Shown here one piece after another: positions 26,815 to 34,999 of a stretch of 64,000 bases of DNA. The stretch covers positions 372,001 to 436,000 of the forward strand of contig NZ_CP009322.1 of NCBI RefSeq assembly GCF_000959725.1, given 5' to 3'. The translations under genes were made by a program, and so were the position numbers. Every line of letters begins with the position of its first letter. Position 1 is the stretch's first letter. Below the pieces are notes generated by a model, which saw only the letters and a program-made list of their open reading frames with translations, was not told the origin of the DNA and did no database searches. This DNA comes from Burkholderia gladioli (GTDB taxonomy: Bacteria; Pseudomonadota; Gammaproteobacteria; Burkholderiales; Burkholderiaceae).

Positions 26815-27765
26815 ATGAAGTCGTGCAAGACCCTCGCGCTGGTCGTGGCCTTGGCCGCGGCATCCGCCTTGCCGTTGCCGTCGTTTGCCCAGGATGCCGC
26901 CGCCTGCCGCACGGTGCGTTTCTCCGATATCGGCTGGACCGACATCACCTCCACCACGGCCCTGGCCTCGATGTTGTTCGACTCGCTCGGCTACAAGCCG
27001 ACCACCACCATCTCCTCGGTGCCGATCTCGTTCGCCGGCCTGAAGGCCAAGCAGATCGACGTCTCGCTCGGCTACTGGTGGCCGGTGCAGCAGAAGCAAT
27101 TGCAGCCTTTCCTCGATTCGAAGTCGATCACCGTGCTGGAGCCGCCCAACCTGTCGGGCGCCAAGGCCACCCTGGCGGTGCCGGCCCATGAATACCAGGC
27201 CGGCCTGAAGACCTTCGACGACATCGCCAAGCATCGCGCCGAGCTCGACGGCAAGATCTACGGCATCGAGCCCGGCAGCAGCGCGAACGCGACCATCCAG
27301 AAGATGATCGACACCAATCAATACGGCCTGGGCGGCTTCAAGCTGGTGGAGTCGAGCGAGGCCGGCATGCTGGTGACGGTCGAGCGCGCGGTGCGCGACA
27401 AGAAGTGGGTGGTGTTCCTCGGCTGGGAACCGCACCCGATGAACATCCAGCTGCAGATGAACTACCTGTCGGGCGGCGACGCCTCGTTCGGGCCGAACTA
27501 CGGCGAGGCGCGCGTCTACACGCTGACCGCGAACGGCTTCGCCGAGCGCTGCCCGAACGCCGGCAAGCTGGTCTCGAACCTGCGCTTCACCACCGAGATG
27601 GAGAACCAGCTGATGCTGGCCGTGGTGAACAAGACCCGCCCGGCCGACGCCGCCAAGGACTACATCCGCAAGCACCCGCAGGTGCTCGACGGCTGGCTGT
27701 CCGGCGTGAAGAGCTTCGACGGCAAGGACGGCGTGGCCACCGTCAAGGCGGCGCTGGGCATGTAA
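26815..27765 (+). CDS. caiX: Carnitine/quaternary-amine ABC binding protein (CaiX-like)
   Basis: 316 residues; signal peptide to about residue 25 ([12 protein letters not shown]). OpuAC fold: [22 protein letters not shown], ..[60 protein letters not shown]. First gene of the carnitine-degradation operon, as in Pseudomonas aeruginosa caiX-cdhCBA-hocS, so carnitine is the expected ligand. A paralogue (12806) is attached to choline-sulfatase. Core ABC permease genes are elsewhere. Confidence 0.88.
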   Translation: MKSCKTLALVVALAAASALPLPSFAQDAAACRTVRFSDIGWTDITSTTALASMLFDSLGYKPTTTISSVPISFAGLKAKQIDVSLGYWWPVQQKQLQPFLDSKSITVLEPPNLSGAKATLAVPAHEYQAGLKTFDDIAKHRAELDGKIYGIEPGSSANATIQKMIDTNQYGLGGFKLVESSEAGMLVTVERAVRDKKWVVFLGWEPHPMNIQLQMNYLSGGDASFGPNYGEARVYTLTANGFAERCPNAGKLVSNLRFTTEMENQLMLAVVNKTRPADAAKDYIRKHPQVLDGWLSGVKSFDGKDGVATVKAALGM

Positions 27766-27836
27766 GGCCGCCGCCCGGCACGCGACATCGATCAACCGGA
27801 CGCGAGGGCGTCCATGCAAGCAACGAGGCAATCGCA

Positions 27837-28766
27837 ATGAACCATGAAGTGATCATCACCTGCGCCGTGACGGGCGCCGGCGACACGGTCGGCAAGCACC
27901 CGGCGATCCCCGTCACGCCCAAGCAGATCGCCGAGGCGGCGATCGAGGCGGCCCGCGCCGGCGCGACGGTCGCGCACTGCCATGTGCGCGACCCGCGAAC
28001 CGGGCGCGGCAGCCGCGACCCGAGCCTGTACCGCGAGGTGGTGGACCGGATCCGCTCGGCCGACGTGGACGTCATCATCAACCTGACAGCCGGCATGGGC
28101 GGCGACCTGGAGATCGGCGCCGGCGAGGAGCCGATGCGCTTCGGCCAGGGTACCGACCTGGTGGGCGGGCTCACGCGCCTGGCGCACGTCGAGGAGCTGC
28201 TGCCCGAGATCTGCACGCTCGACTGCGGCACGCTCAACTTCGGCGACGGCGACTATATCTACGTGTCCACGCCCGCCCAGCTGCGCGCCGGCGCGAAGCG
28301 CATCCAGCAGCTCGGCGTGAAGCCCGAGCTGGAGATCTTCGATACCGGCCATCTGTGGTTCGCCAAGCAGCTGCTCAAGGAAGGCCTGCTCGACGATCCG
28401 CCGCTGTTCCAGCTCTGCATGGGGATTCCCTGGGGCGCGCCGGCCGATACCGGCACCATGAAGGCGATGGTCGACAACCTGCCGCCCGGCGCGCACTGGG
28501 CCGGCTTCGGCATCGGCCGCATGCAGATGCCGATGGTGGCGCAGGCGATGCTGCTGGGCGGCCACGTGCGCGTGGGCCTGGAGGACAACATCTGGCTGGA
28601 TCGCGGCGTGCCGGCCTCGAACGGCTCGCTGGTGCAGCGCGCGCGGGAGATCATCGAGCGCCTCGGCGCCCGCGTGCTGACGCCAGCCGAGGGCCGTGCC
28701 AAGCTGGGCCTGCCGCCGCGCGGCCAGCGCCTGCTGGAGCGCCGCGCGATCGCCGAATTCGCGTGA
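27837..28766 (+). CDS. cdhC: 3-dehydrocarnitine cleavage enzyme (BKACE family)
   Basis: 309 residues. Beta-keto acid cleavage TIM barrel: [48 protein letters not shown] with metal ligands His47 and His49, ..[16 protein letters not shown].., and [23 protein letters not shown] with the third ligand Glu. Condenses 3-dehydrocarnitine with acetyl-CoA to give betainyl-CoA and acetoacetate. Follows caiX by 71 bp and precedes cdhA, matching the carnitine operon order. Confidence 0.92.
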   Translation: MNHEVIITCAVTGAGDTVGKHPAIPVTPKQIAEAAIEAARAGATVAHCHVRDPRTGRGSRDPSLYREVVDRIRSADVDVIINLTAGMGGDLEIGAGEEPMRFGQGTDLVGGLTRLAHVEELLPEICTLDCGTLNFGDGDYIYVSTPAQLRAGAKRIQQLGVKPELEIFDTGHLWFAKQLLKEGLLDDPPLFQLCMGIPWGAPADTGTMKAMVDNLPPGAHWAGFGIGRMQMPMVAQAMLLGGHVRVGLEDNIWLDRGVPASNGSLVQRAREIIERLGARVLTPAEGRAKLGLPPRGQRLLERRAIAEFA

Positions 28767-28834
28767 CATCACGAGCGGCGGCGCGCGCACCAGGCGCCGC
28801 GCCGCCAGACATTCAGGAAAGCCAAGGATTCGAC

Positions 28835-29800
28835 ATGACTGTGATCACCGATATCAAGACCTTCGCCGCGATCGGCACCGGCGTGATCGGCAGCGGCTGG
28901 GTGGCGCGCGCGCTCGCTCACGGGCTCGACGTGGTCGTCTGGGACCCGGCGCCGGGCGCCGAGCAGCAACTGCGCGCGAACATCGCCAATGCCTGGCCCG
29001 CGCTGGAGCGCGTCGGGCTGAAGCCGGGCGCCTCGCCCGAGCGGCTGCGCTTCGTCGCGACCATCGAGGCCTGCGTGGCCGATGCCGATTTCATCCAGGA
29101 AAGCGCGCCCGAGCGCGAGGCGCTGAAGCTCGAATTGCACGAGCAGGTGAGCCGCGCGGCCAAGCCGGGCGCAATCATCGCCTCGTCCACCTCGGGCCTG
29201 CTGCCCACCGATTTCTACGCACGCGCCACGCATCCCGAGCGCTGCCTGGTCGGCCACCCGTTCAATCCCGTTTATCTGCTGCCGCTGGTCGAGGTGCTGG
29301 GCGGCGAGCGCACCTCGGCCGAGGCCGTCGAGGCGGCCATCGGCATTTATGCCGCGCTCGGCATGCGTCCGCTGCGGGTGCGCAAGGAAGTGCCGGGCTT
29401 CATCGCCGATCGGCTGCTGGAGGCGCTCTGGCGCGAGGCGCTGCACCTCGTCAACGAGGGCGTGGCGACCACCGGCGAGATCGACGACGCGATCCGCTTC
29501 GGCGCCGGCATCCGCTGGTCCTTCATGGGCACCTTCCTGACCTACACGCTGGCGGGCGGCGATGCCGGCATGCGCCACTTCATGAAGCAGTTCGGTCCGG
29601 CGCTGGAGCTGCCCTGGACCAAGCTGGTGGCGCCCACGCTGACCGACGAGCTGATCGACCGCGTGGTGGAAGGCACGGCCGAGCAGCAGGGCGAGCGCAG
29701 CATCAAGGCGCTGGAACGCTATCGCGACGAGTGCATCACCGAGGTGATCGAGGCGATCTCGCGCGTCAAGGCGCGCCACGGCATGCGCTACGAGGACTGA
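28835..29800 (+). CDS. cdhA: L-carnitine dehydrogenase
   Basis: 321 residues. 3-hydroxyacyl-CoA-dehydrogenase fold: NAD loop [27 protein letters not shown] near residues 12-38, catalytic-His motif [18 protein letters not shown] near residue 140, and C-terminal helical domain ..[47 protein letters not shown]. Oxidises L-carnitine to 3-dehydrocarnitine with NAD. Gene order and length agree with characterised carnitine dehydrogenases that lack the fused thioesterase, which here is the separate next gene. Confidence 0.93.
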   Translation: MTVITDIKTFAAIGTGVIGSGWVARALAHGLDVVVWDPAPGAEQQLRANIANAWPALERVGLKPGASPERLRFVATIEACVADADFIQESAPEREALKLELHEQVSRAAKPGAIIASSTSGLLPTDFYARATHPERCLVGHPFNPVYLLPLVEVLGGERTSAEAVEAAIGIYAALGMRPLRVRKEVPGFIADRLLEALWREALHLVNEGVATTGEIDDAIRFGAGIRWSFMGTFLTYTLAGGDAGMRHFMKQFGPALELPWTKLVAPTLTDELIDRVVEGTAEQQGERSIKALERYRDECITEVIEAISRVKARHGMRYED

Positions 29801-29802
29801 GC

Positions 29803-30303
29803 ATGACGACGGCAACGGCTAGCAGCCTCACCGTGTATCGCGACCAGGTGCGCGAGGAATGGGTCGACTACAACGGGCACCTGCGCGATGCGTTCTACCT
29901 GCTGATCTTCAGCTACGCGAGCGATGCGCTGATCGAGCGGATCGGCCTCGACGACGCCACGCGCCGCGCGCGCCAGCGCTCGATCTACACGCTCGAGGCG
30001 CACCTGAACTACCTGCACGAGATCAGGCTCGGCACGGCGGTGCATGTCGACGCGTGCGTGCTGGAGGTCGACGCGAAGCGCATCCATCTGTACCTGGAGA
30101 TGTTCGCCGAAGGCGTGGCGGGGCCCGTGTCGGCCAGCGAGCAGATGCTGATGCACATCGACACCAGCGGCCCGAAGGCCGCGCCCTTCGATGCCGACGT
30201 GGCCGAGCGGCTGGCCGGGATGGTGGCGCGGCAGCAGGGGCTGCCGGCGCCCGCTTATGCGGGGCGCGTGATCGGCTTGCCGCCGGCGCGTTCCGCGCGC
30301 TGA
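29803..30303 (+). CDS. cdhB: Betainyl-CoA thioesterase (hotdog fold)
   Basis: 166 residues, starting two bases after the cdhA stop, so translationally coupled. Hotdog thioesterase of the 4-hydroxybenzoyl-CoA type: VREEWVDYNGHLRDAFYLLIFSYASDALIERIGLDD, with Asp in the VDYNGH motif as catalytic residue. In the carnitine pathway it hydrolyses betainyl-CoA to glycine betaine. In some species this domain is fused to carnitine dehydrogenase; here it is discrete. Confidence 0.88.
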   Translation: MTTATASSLTVYRDQVREEWVDYNGHLRDAFYLLIFSYASDALIERIGLDDATRRARQRSIYTLEAHLNYLHEIRLGTAVHVDACVLEVDAKRIHLYLEMFAEGVAGPVSASEQMLMHIDTSGPKAAPFDADVAERLAGMVARQQGLPAPAYAGRVIGLPPARSAR

Positions 30304-30317
30304 GCCAGGCACGGGCG

Positions 30318-31259
30318 ATGGCGCTGGAAGCGGGAATCGCCGCCTTCGTCGCGCGCGTGGAGGCCGAGGGCGGCGATGGGGGAGATCCGCACGCGCTGTC
30401 GATCGAGGCGCTGCGCGAGGCTTACGAGGCGTTCGCCGCGCGCTGGACGCCGGCCCGGCTGCCGCCCGGCGTGGTCGCCGAGGATGCCGTGATGTTCGCG
30501 CCGGCGGGACATCGCCTTGCCTTGCGGCGCTACCGGGCCCGCGAGCAGCCGCGCGGCACGGTGTTGTTCTTCCATGGCGGCGGTTTCGTGCTCGGCTCGC
30601 TCGCCAGCCACGCGTCGATCACGGCACGGATCGCGGCCGATACCGGCCTCGACGTGATCGCCGTCGATTACCGGCTGGCACCCGAGCATCGCGCCCCGGC
30701 CGCGCACGATGACGTGCGTGCCGTGACGCGCGCCGCGCTGGACGGCAGCCTGCCGTTCGGGCCGACGGCGTTGCCGGTCGCGGTTGCCGGCGATAGCGCG
30801 GGCGGCACGCTGGCGGCAAGCGTGGCCGCCTGGTTCGGCGCCGAGCTCGCGGCCGTCGCGCTGGCTTACCCGATGCTCGGCCTCGAACCCGAATCGCCCG
30901 CCGCCGAAACCGAGGCGCATGCGCCGATGCTGACGCTCGACGAGGTGCGCCTGTACCGGCGTCTCTATTGGGGCGATGCCGCGCCGCCGGCCGGCACCGT
31001 GCCGCTGTTCGCGGCCCGCTTCGAGGGCTTGCCGCCGCTGCTGGCGGTGGGGGCCGAGCACGATCCCTTGCGCGACGACGCGCGCGTCTACGTCGAGCGC
31101 ATCGTCGCGGCTGGTGGCGAGGCGCATTTCCACTTCGGCTCCGGCCTCGTGCACGGCTGCTGGCGCGCGCTCGACCTCAGCCCGGGCGCGGCCCGGATGC
31201 ACGTGACGATCTGCGAATTCCTGGAAGCCGGCGTGATGCGGTGCGCGCGGCGCATGTGA
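30318..31259 (+). CDS. HSL-type alpha/beta hydrolase, probable short-chain acylcarnitine esterase (HocS-like)
   Basis: 313 residues. Hormone-sensitive-lipase pattern: oxyanion motif FFHGGGFVLG near residue 77, IAVDYRLAPEHRAPAAHDD, nucleophile GDSAGG near residue 158, Asp in GAEHDPLRDD near residue 246 and His in GLVHGCW near residue 280. It is the fifth gene of the carnitine operon, 14 bp after cdhB, the position of hocS in P. aeruginosa, whose product releases carnitine from short-chain acylcarnitines. Assignment rests on fold plus context. Confidence 0.82.
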   Translation: MALEAGIAAFVARVEAEGGDGGDPHALSIEALREAYEAFAARWTPARLPPGVVAEDAVMFAPAGHRLALRRYRAREQPRGTVLFFHGGGFVLGSLASHASITARIAADTGLDVIAVDYRLAPEHRAPAAHDDVRAVTRAALDGSLPFGPTALPVAVAGDSAGGTLAASVAAWFGAELAAVALAYPMLGLEPESPAAETEAHAPMLTLDEVRLYRRLYWGDAAPPAGTVPLFAARFEGLPPLLAVGAEHDPLRDDARVYVERIVAAGGEAHFHFGSGLVHGCWRALDLSPGAARMHVTICEFLEAGVMRCARRM

Positions 31260-31390
31260 AACATGCGAATGGCGCGTTGGTGCTCGAGACAGGCAGCGGC
31301 CAGTGCGCGATCGATTTCCTCGTGCTCGGTCGCGACGAGGCGGCGGCCCTGCATTTGCGCTGGACGGTCGCCATCGAGGTGGCCGGCTGA
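31256..31390 (+). CDS. Possible 44-residue small protein overlapping the operon end
   Basis: GTG 31256 overlaps the esterase stop (ATGTGA), and the frame runs VKHANGALVLETGSGQCAIDFLVLGRDEAAALHLRWTVAIEVAG to TGA with strongly GC-biased third positions. No family recognised. It could be a genuine coupled small protein or the remnant of a longer tail of the preceding gene. Confidence 0.3.
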   Translation: MKHANGALVLETGSGQCAIDFLVLGRDEAAALHLRWTVAIEVAG

Positions 31391-31428
31391 TCGATCGGCG
31401 GCGCGCCGGAAACCGGCGGCCGGTTCGC

Positions 31429-32343
31429 TCACGCGTGCCGCAATAGCTGGCACATCGGCTCGTTCGCCATTTCCATGGTCATGCCGCTGCGCTCGTAGTT
31501 CTCGTTGCGATAGCTCGCATGCGATCCGACCGGCACGTCCGAGCCGGGGATCATGCCCGCCCCCACGCCCGCCCGATTCAATTCATGTTCGCATTGCCCG
31601 ACGAACGAACGCAACGCATGGATCTGCTGCGCGTCGTACGAGCCCGTCGCCGGGTTCGGCTGGAGGTAGAGCGTGAACTGGGCGCCCTGCGTCACGCGAT
31701 CGTTGGCCGGGCTCGGCGTGGCCGCGCCCGCGCGCGCCATGTCGGTCAGCTTGAAGCGCGTGACCGGCGACTGGCTCGAGAACAACAGCGGAGCCAGGGC
31801 TGCATAGGCGCGCGCGAACTGTCTCGGGTCCACGCTCAGATGCACCTTGTGGCCGTCGAAGGGCGCATTGGGCGCTGCGTGCTTGGCGCGGACATTGATG
31901 AAGTAGTCATTGCCCAGGTTCGAGGTGCTGTGATGGGGTGTTTCGATGGTCGGCGAGCCGAGATCGTCGAGCGAGGGCGGCCGGCTGGTCGGCGCGATGG
32001 CCGTCGGCGAGACGCCATGCAGTTGCTGCCTGATCTGCGCAGCCTGCGCGGCAAGGCGCTGGTTGGCGCCCATCACGGGGGAGCTCGGCGAGGCGTGCGC
32101 ATGGCCGCTCATGCCCAGGCCGCCGAGATTCAGCGACGGCGCCATCGGACGACGCAGGCCGCCGCCGGGGCGCGAGGCGCGCTGGCCCGGCATGCCTGGG
32201 AAATTCTGCGCCGTGCCGGCGCTGCGATTGCTCGGCGATGGCGTGGCCGCCGCTGCCGCGTGGCCGGTTTGCGACGGCGAGGCTTGGGCGGTCTGGTTGG
32301 TGTTGGGCGTGGGGATGTTCAGTGACAGGGTGGGACGGGGCAT
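31429..32343 (-). CDS. Type III effector, phosphothreonine lyase of the SpvC/OspF/HopAI1 family
   Basis: 304 residues from ATG 32343. Residues about 145-304 match the OspF/SpvC fold: PFDGHKVHLSVD (Lys166, His168), SPVTRFKLTDMAR (Lys198), DRVTQGAQFTLYL (Arg216, Tyr226), ASYRNENYERSG (Arg279, Arg285), that is, equivalents of the catalytic Lys, His, Lys, Arg, Tyr, Arg, Arg set. The enzyme removes phosphate from pThr in the MAP-kinase activation loop by beta-elimination, irreversibly. The N-terminus MPRPTLSLNIP resembles the SpvC/OspF MAPK docking motif; residues 15-140 are a long Pro/Ser/Ala linker absent from the ~240-residue relatives. A perfect PIP/hrpII box lies upstream. Confidence 0.88.
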   Translation of the reverse strand: MPRPTLSLNIPTPNTNQTAQASPSQTGHAAAAATPSPSNRSAGTAQNFPGMPGQRASRPGGGLRRPMAPSLNLGGLGMSGHAHASPSSPVMGANQRLAAQAAQIRQQLHGVSPTAIAPTSRPPSLDDLGSPTIETPHHSTSNLGNDYFINVRAKHAAPNAPFDGHKVHLSVDPRQFARAYAALAPLLFSSQSPVTRFKLTDMARAGAATPSPANDRVTQGAQFTLYLQPNPATGSYDAQQIHALRSFVGQCEHELNRAGVGAGMIPGSDVPVGSHASYRNENYERSGMTMEMANEPMCQLLRHA

Positions 32344-32412
32344 GGACCTTCCGCGGCGGTTCGAAAAACGGCCAAGCTTATCGGCGGGCTTCGCGCGAGG
32401 CATTTTGTTATA

Positions 32413-32436
32413 CGAAGAAAACCGCCCTGATGCGAA
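32413..32436 (-). promoter_or_regulatory. PIP/hrpII box driving the phosphothreonine lyase gene
   Basis: Leftward reading TTCGC-N15-TTCGT (equally TTCG-N16-TTCG), a perfect plant-inducible-promoter/hrpII box. A YANNNT -10 element (TAAGCT) follows after 31 bp, the canonical 30-32 bp distance; the start codon is 70 bp downstream of the box. Implies control by an HrpB/HrpX-type AraC activator. Confidence 0.85.
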
Positions 32437-32512
32437 CCGGCAGGGCCGCTCGACCTTGGGTGAAAGCCGTGCCTGGCGTGACTTGTCGGTGCACCTGAGC
32501 GCGCCGTGCAAG

Positions 32513-32541
32513 CAAAAAAATACCCCGGACCGAAGCCGGGC
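32513..32541 (-). terminator. Leftward rho-independent terminator A
   Basis: Leftward: CCCGG arm, 7-nt loop, CCGGG arm, then TATTTTTTT. Lies between the PIP box and the DUF4148 gene, with no recognised gene immediately upstream. Confidence 0.7.
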
Positions 32542-32785
32542 CGAGGTGGAGTGCACGCCGTCTGTTGGCACGAGAACAGCTGCGAGTCGAGTATAGAAAG
32601 CCGTTCGACGGCTTTCAAAATGAAAAACAGAAGGAATCTTCTGCGATTCGGCTGGCAAAACGTCGATTTGCCGATATTGCGAGAGCGCCGGCGAATAAAG
32701 GCTCGCGCTGGTGAGATTGCCCTTGGCTCGAGGAAACAATCGCCTTCCCGGGCCTGGAAATCGTCAGAGGATCCACCGAACCCAA

Positions 32786-32824
32786 AATGAAAAACGGCAC
32801 GACCTCGTCGAGGATCGTGCCGTT
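32786..32824 (-). terminator. Leftward rho-independent terminator B
   Basis: Perfect 10-bp arms AACGGCACGA (32793-32802) and TCGTGCCGTT (32815-32824), with an inner CCTCG-T-CGAGG hairpin, followed leftward by TTTTTCATTTTG. No annotated gene ends next to it. Confidence 0.75.
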
Positions 32825-32980
32825 CGTCACGGCTCGGGATCGTGCTGGAATCCGGCGCGGCGAAACGCGGCTCGCGCCGCCGTATTCCATGATTCCCAGG
32901 AAACACATTGTTGCACCACTGGCAACGATGATGCGGGCCTTCTGCAACTCTTCCCGATCGGGACGGGTGCCCCCGGATCG

Positions 32981-33010
32981 AAAAAAGGCCCGGGCGCCAG
33001 GCGCCCGGGC
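32981..33010 (-). terminator. Leftward rho-independent terminator C
   Basis: Perfect GC arms (GCCCGGGCGC / GCGCCCGGGC) around a minimal loop, followed leftward by CCTTTTTT. About 110 bp beyond the DUF4148 stop. Confidence 0.75.
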
Positions 33011-33049
33011 TAAGCCGTCCCTGATGGGGCGGCGGAGGTTTGGGGCCTG

Positions 33050-33084
33050 AAAACGACGACGAGCCCGTGGCGGGCTCGTCGTCG
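33050..33084 (-). terminator. Terminator D of the DUF4148 gene
   Basis: Perfect 14-bp arms (33054-33067 and 33071-33084) around a 3-nt loop, followed leftward by TTTTC, 38 bp past the DUF4148 stop. Confidence 0.8.
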
Positions 33085-33121
33085 AAACGGGCTGCCGCCG
33101 GGGCAGCCTCGCAGCTACTGC

Positions 33122-33427
33122 TTAGTGACCGAAGTAGATCGAGTCACGTGCCGTGGCGGCCGGTGCCACCGCGCTGCCCGAACGCACCACCGGCGCTGCC
33201 TGCGAGCCGTAGCCGCTGGTGTCCGTGCCCGCCACGCGGGCCTCGGCGGCTTGGATGTCTTCCGGGTAGTACGGGCTCGCGACGCCCGGATGATACCCGG
33301 CCTTCTCGAGTTGAACCAGTTGCGCGCGCACTTCGGCGCGGGTCACCGGCTGGTTCGTTTGCGCGAACGCGGCGACCGAGGCGGTAAGGGCAAGAGCGGC
33401 AACGACTGCTTGAGTAAGCGACTTCAT
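33122..33427 (-). CDS. DUF4148 domain exported protein
   Basis: 101 residues. Signal peptide MKSLTQAVVAALALTASVAAFA|QT, then the DUF4148 core VTRAEVRAQLVQLEKAGYHPGVASPYYPEDIQAAEARVAG. Same family as the gene at 20395 (both end in YFG followed by one residue). GGAGGTCAT ribosome-binding context upstream of ATG 33427. Role unknown; periplasmic. Confidence 0.87.
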   Translation of the reverse strand: MKSLTQAVVAALALTASVAAFAQTNQPVTRAEVRAQLVQLEKAGYHPGVASPYYPEDIQAAEARVAGTDTSGYGSQAAPVVRSGSAVAPAATARDSIYFGH

Positions 33428-33699
33428 GATATGACCTCCGTATCTTTGTTTGGTGTGTCGCCTTCGACTGGATGTCGTCAGCGAGTGATGTGAATCGTAG
33501 TCCTCGCGATACCTAGGGTAAATACTGGTTTCGGTGATAGATCGTTGCTTAAATCGATAAAATCGCGGGTCGTCAATGGTCGGAGGAATGCATGGGCGGC
33601 AACGATGCCGGGACGTCGCCCGAAGGCGCGAGCGGCAACTCGATTCGAGCGACCGAGGCAGAGGACCAGCGGGGTGAGGGAGCGGCAGACGTAAAAGCA
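33428..33699. other. Promoter region of DUF4148 gene and non-coding spacer
   Basis: No gene is seen. The part next to the DUF4148 start is AT-richer (33490-33580, including repeated ATCGATAAAATCG-like stretches) and presumably holds its promoter. Short readings on the other strand have poor codon bias. Confidence 0.4.
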
Positions 33700-33725
33700 A
33701 AAGCCCCGCGAATCGCAGGGGCTTT
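33700..33725. terminator. Bidirectional hairpin terminator
   Basis: AAAGCCCC (33700-33707) and GGGGCTTT (33718-33725) with an inner GCGA/TCGC pairing; A-rich on the left and T-containing on the right, so it can work in both directions. Second hairpin beyond the DUF3331 gene. Confidence 0.7.
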
Positions 33726-33789
33726 CAGGCATGGCGAGGCATGGAGCGCGTGTGGAAACGCCTGAGGCGGGCGGGCGCCGCAAAAGGAA

Positions 33790-33812
33790 ACGCCGCGAGT
33801 GGATCGCGGCGT
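33790..33812 (-). terminator. Hairpin after DUF3331 gene
   Basis: Perfect 9-bp arms ACGCCGCGA (33790-33798) and TCGCGGCGT (33804-33812), followed leftward by TTCCTTTTG; 16 bp beyond the stop. Confidence 0.7.
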
Positions 33813-33827
33813 CCGGCTGGGGGCGGC

Positions 33828-34118
33828 TTACTTGCCGCTGTGCAGGCCCAGCACCTGGGCGGCGGAGATCATCGCGCCGGCGTTCGCGGGGGCGGGACGC
33901 TCGGCAGGGCGAAACACCTCTTCGCCGCGCTGGATGGTCTGTCGCGACAGCGCGCAGGTGCCGGTGCGTTGCGCGAAGCGGCGCCGCCAGCGCTGCTCGC
34001 CGTAGTGGCAGCGGCCGGGTTCGACCCAGCGAACCACCAGCAGCGTATCGGATTGTTCGAGAATTTCGACGTGAACGTCGGAGGCGTCGAGCACTGGCCT
34101 TGATTGGGAAGACTTCAT
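33828..34118 (-). CDS. DUF3331 family protein
   Basis: 96 residues from ATG 34118. Core pattern of DUF3331: VEILEQSDTLLVVRWVEPGRCHYGEQRWRRRFAQRTGTCALSRQTIQRGEEVFRPAERPAPANAGAMISA. Conserved Cys and the CHYGEQRW block could bind a metal but this is not established. The family is nearly restricted to Burkholderia-like bacteria and has no known function. Monocistronic, with a tandem hairpin downstream. Confidence 0.85.
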   Translation of the reverse strand: MKSSQSRPVLDASDVHVEILEQSDTLLVVRWVEPGRCHYGEQRWRRRFAQRTGTCALSRQTIQRGEEVFRPAERPAPANAGAMISAAQVLGLHSGK

Positions 34119-34312
34119 TTGCCGTTTCCTAAAGCTCGTGCGGTATCGGCCTAGGCAGTATTTGCAACTGCGATTTGTCGATTCCGTAGCGGTTTCCAAT
34201 AAGAATCTGGGGCTAAATGTAAGCGCCTGCGACAAGAAAAAACATCCTGTCTGGCTCGAATTACATTTTGCCGATTTAGAAACAATCGACGAGCCCTGTC
34301 GGGCGCACAAAG

Positions 34313-34338
34313 AAAAAACCCCGGAGGGGATCCGGGGT
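34313..34338 (-). terminator. Terminator of the small exported protein gene
   Basis: ACCCCGGA / TCCGGGGT arms with a 5-nt loop, followed leftward by TTTTTTCTT; about 90 bp beyond the stop at 34430. Confidence 0.75.
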
Positions 34339-34429
34339 GGAAAAAGGAGCGAGCCACACGGCAGACGCCTTACTCGCATAGGCATCTGGGGTGAGGACCG
34401 TGTTGAGGTAGCTCGCCCTTGGAGACGGT

Positions 34430-34681
34430 TCAGTGCACGTCGTACATCGATCGGCCGTTGATCGTGAACGGGTCTTGGGCCCGTTTTCCTGCTTCGGCCG
34501 TGTAACGAGGCTGTGCACCATAGCCGGCATTCACGTTCGCGCTGTCCTGCGCTCGCGCCTGCTGGGCGGTGGCGCCGGCGGATTGCGACGGGGCCTGCGC
34601 GTCATCGCCGGCCGCGAAGGCGGACGAGGCGAATGCCAGCAGGGCGGACGCCGCGAGGATCGAATAAGGCTTGCGCATCAT
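34430..34681 (-). CDS. Small exported protein, unknown function
   Basis: 83 residues. Three ATG codons in a row follow AAGGAG; the second (34681) gives six-base spacing and was chosen. Signal peptide MMRKPYSILAASALLAFASSAFA|AG, then a hydrophilic Gln/Ala/Ser-rich chain ending QDPFTINGRSMYDVH. No recognised domain, though size and layout resemble the DUF4148 genes nearby. Own promoter and terminator. Confidence 0.7.
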   Translation of the reverse strand: MMRKPYSILAASALLAFASSAFAAGDDAQAPSQSAGATAQQARAQDSANVNAGYGAQPRYTAEAGKRAQDPFTINGRSMYDVH

Positions 34682-34999
34682 CATCGGCTCCTTGCGAAAG
34701 GTCGGCTGGCGACCGGCTGTTTCCACCGTGCCTGCCGTCGAACGTTTCCGGACAACAGGCGCAATGATGCAATGCGCAAGCCGCTAGCAGCGTGACGCGT
34801 GGATGGCAGTCCTGTCAGGAAAGGTAGGTCGGAATGGATACGACGGCTAAGCGGTTGGACGATCGAAACGCAGTGTCTTCATTTCCTGAACACTGCGTTG
34901 CGCATTTGACGCCATTCACGGCGCGACGCAATGGATTGGCAATGCTTTATGCGCCGGTTAATCGCGCGGGGACGAATGCCGATTCGAATCGTCATTGCC
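34682..34999. other. Intergenic, promoter of the small exported protein
   Basis: 318 bp without a supportable gene; readings here have weak codon bias. No clear hairpin was identified for the oxidoreductase gene ending at 35000. Confidence 0.45.

Noticed and set aside
32506..32790. Rightward 94-residue reading frame beside the PIP box
   Set aside because: Poor codon bias, overlaps a leftward terminator, no ribosome-binding site and no family.
32615..32947. Leftward 110-residue reading frame between terminators
   Set aside because: Runs through terminator B and has mediocre codon use; a transcript is possible but this protein is not supported.
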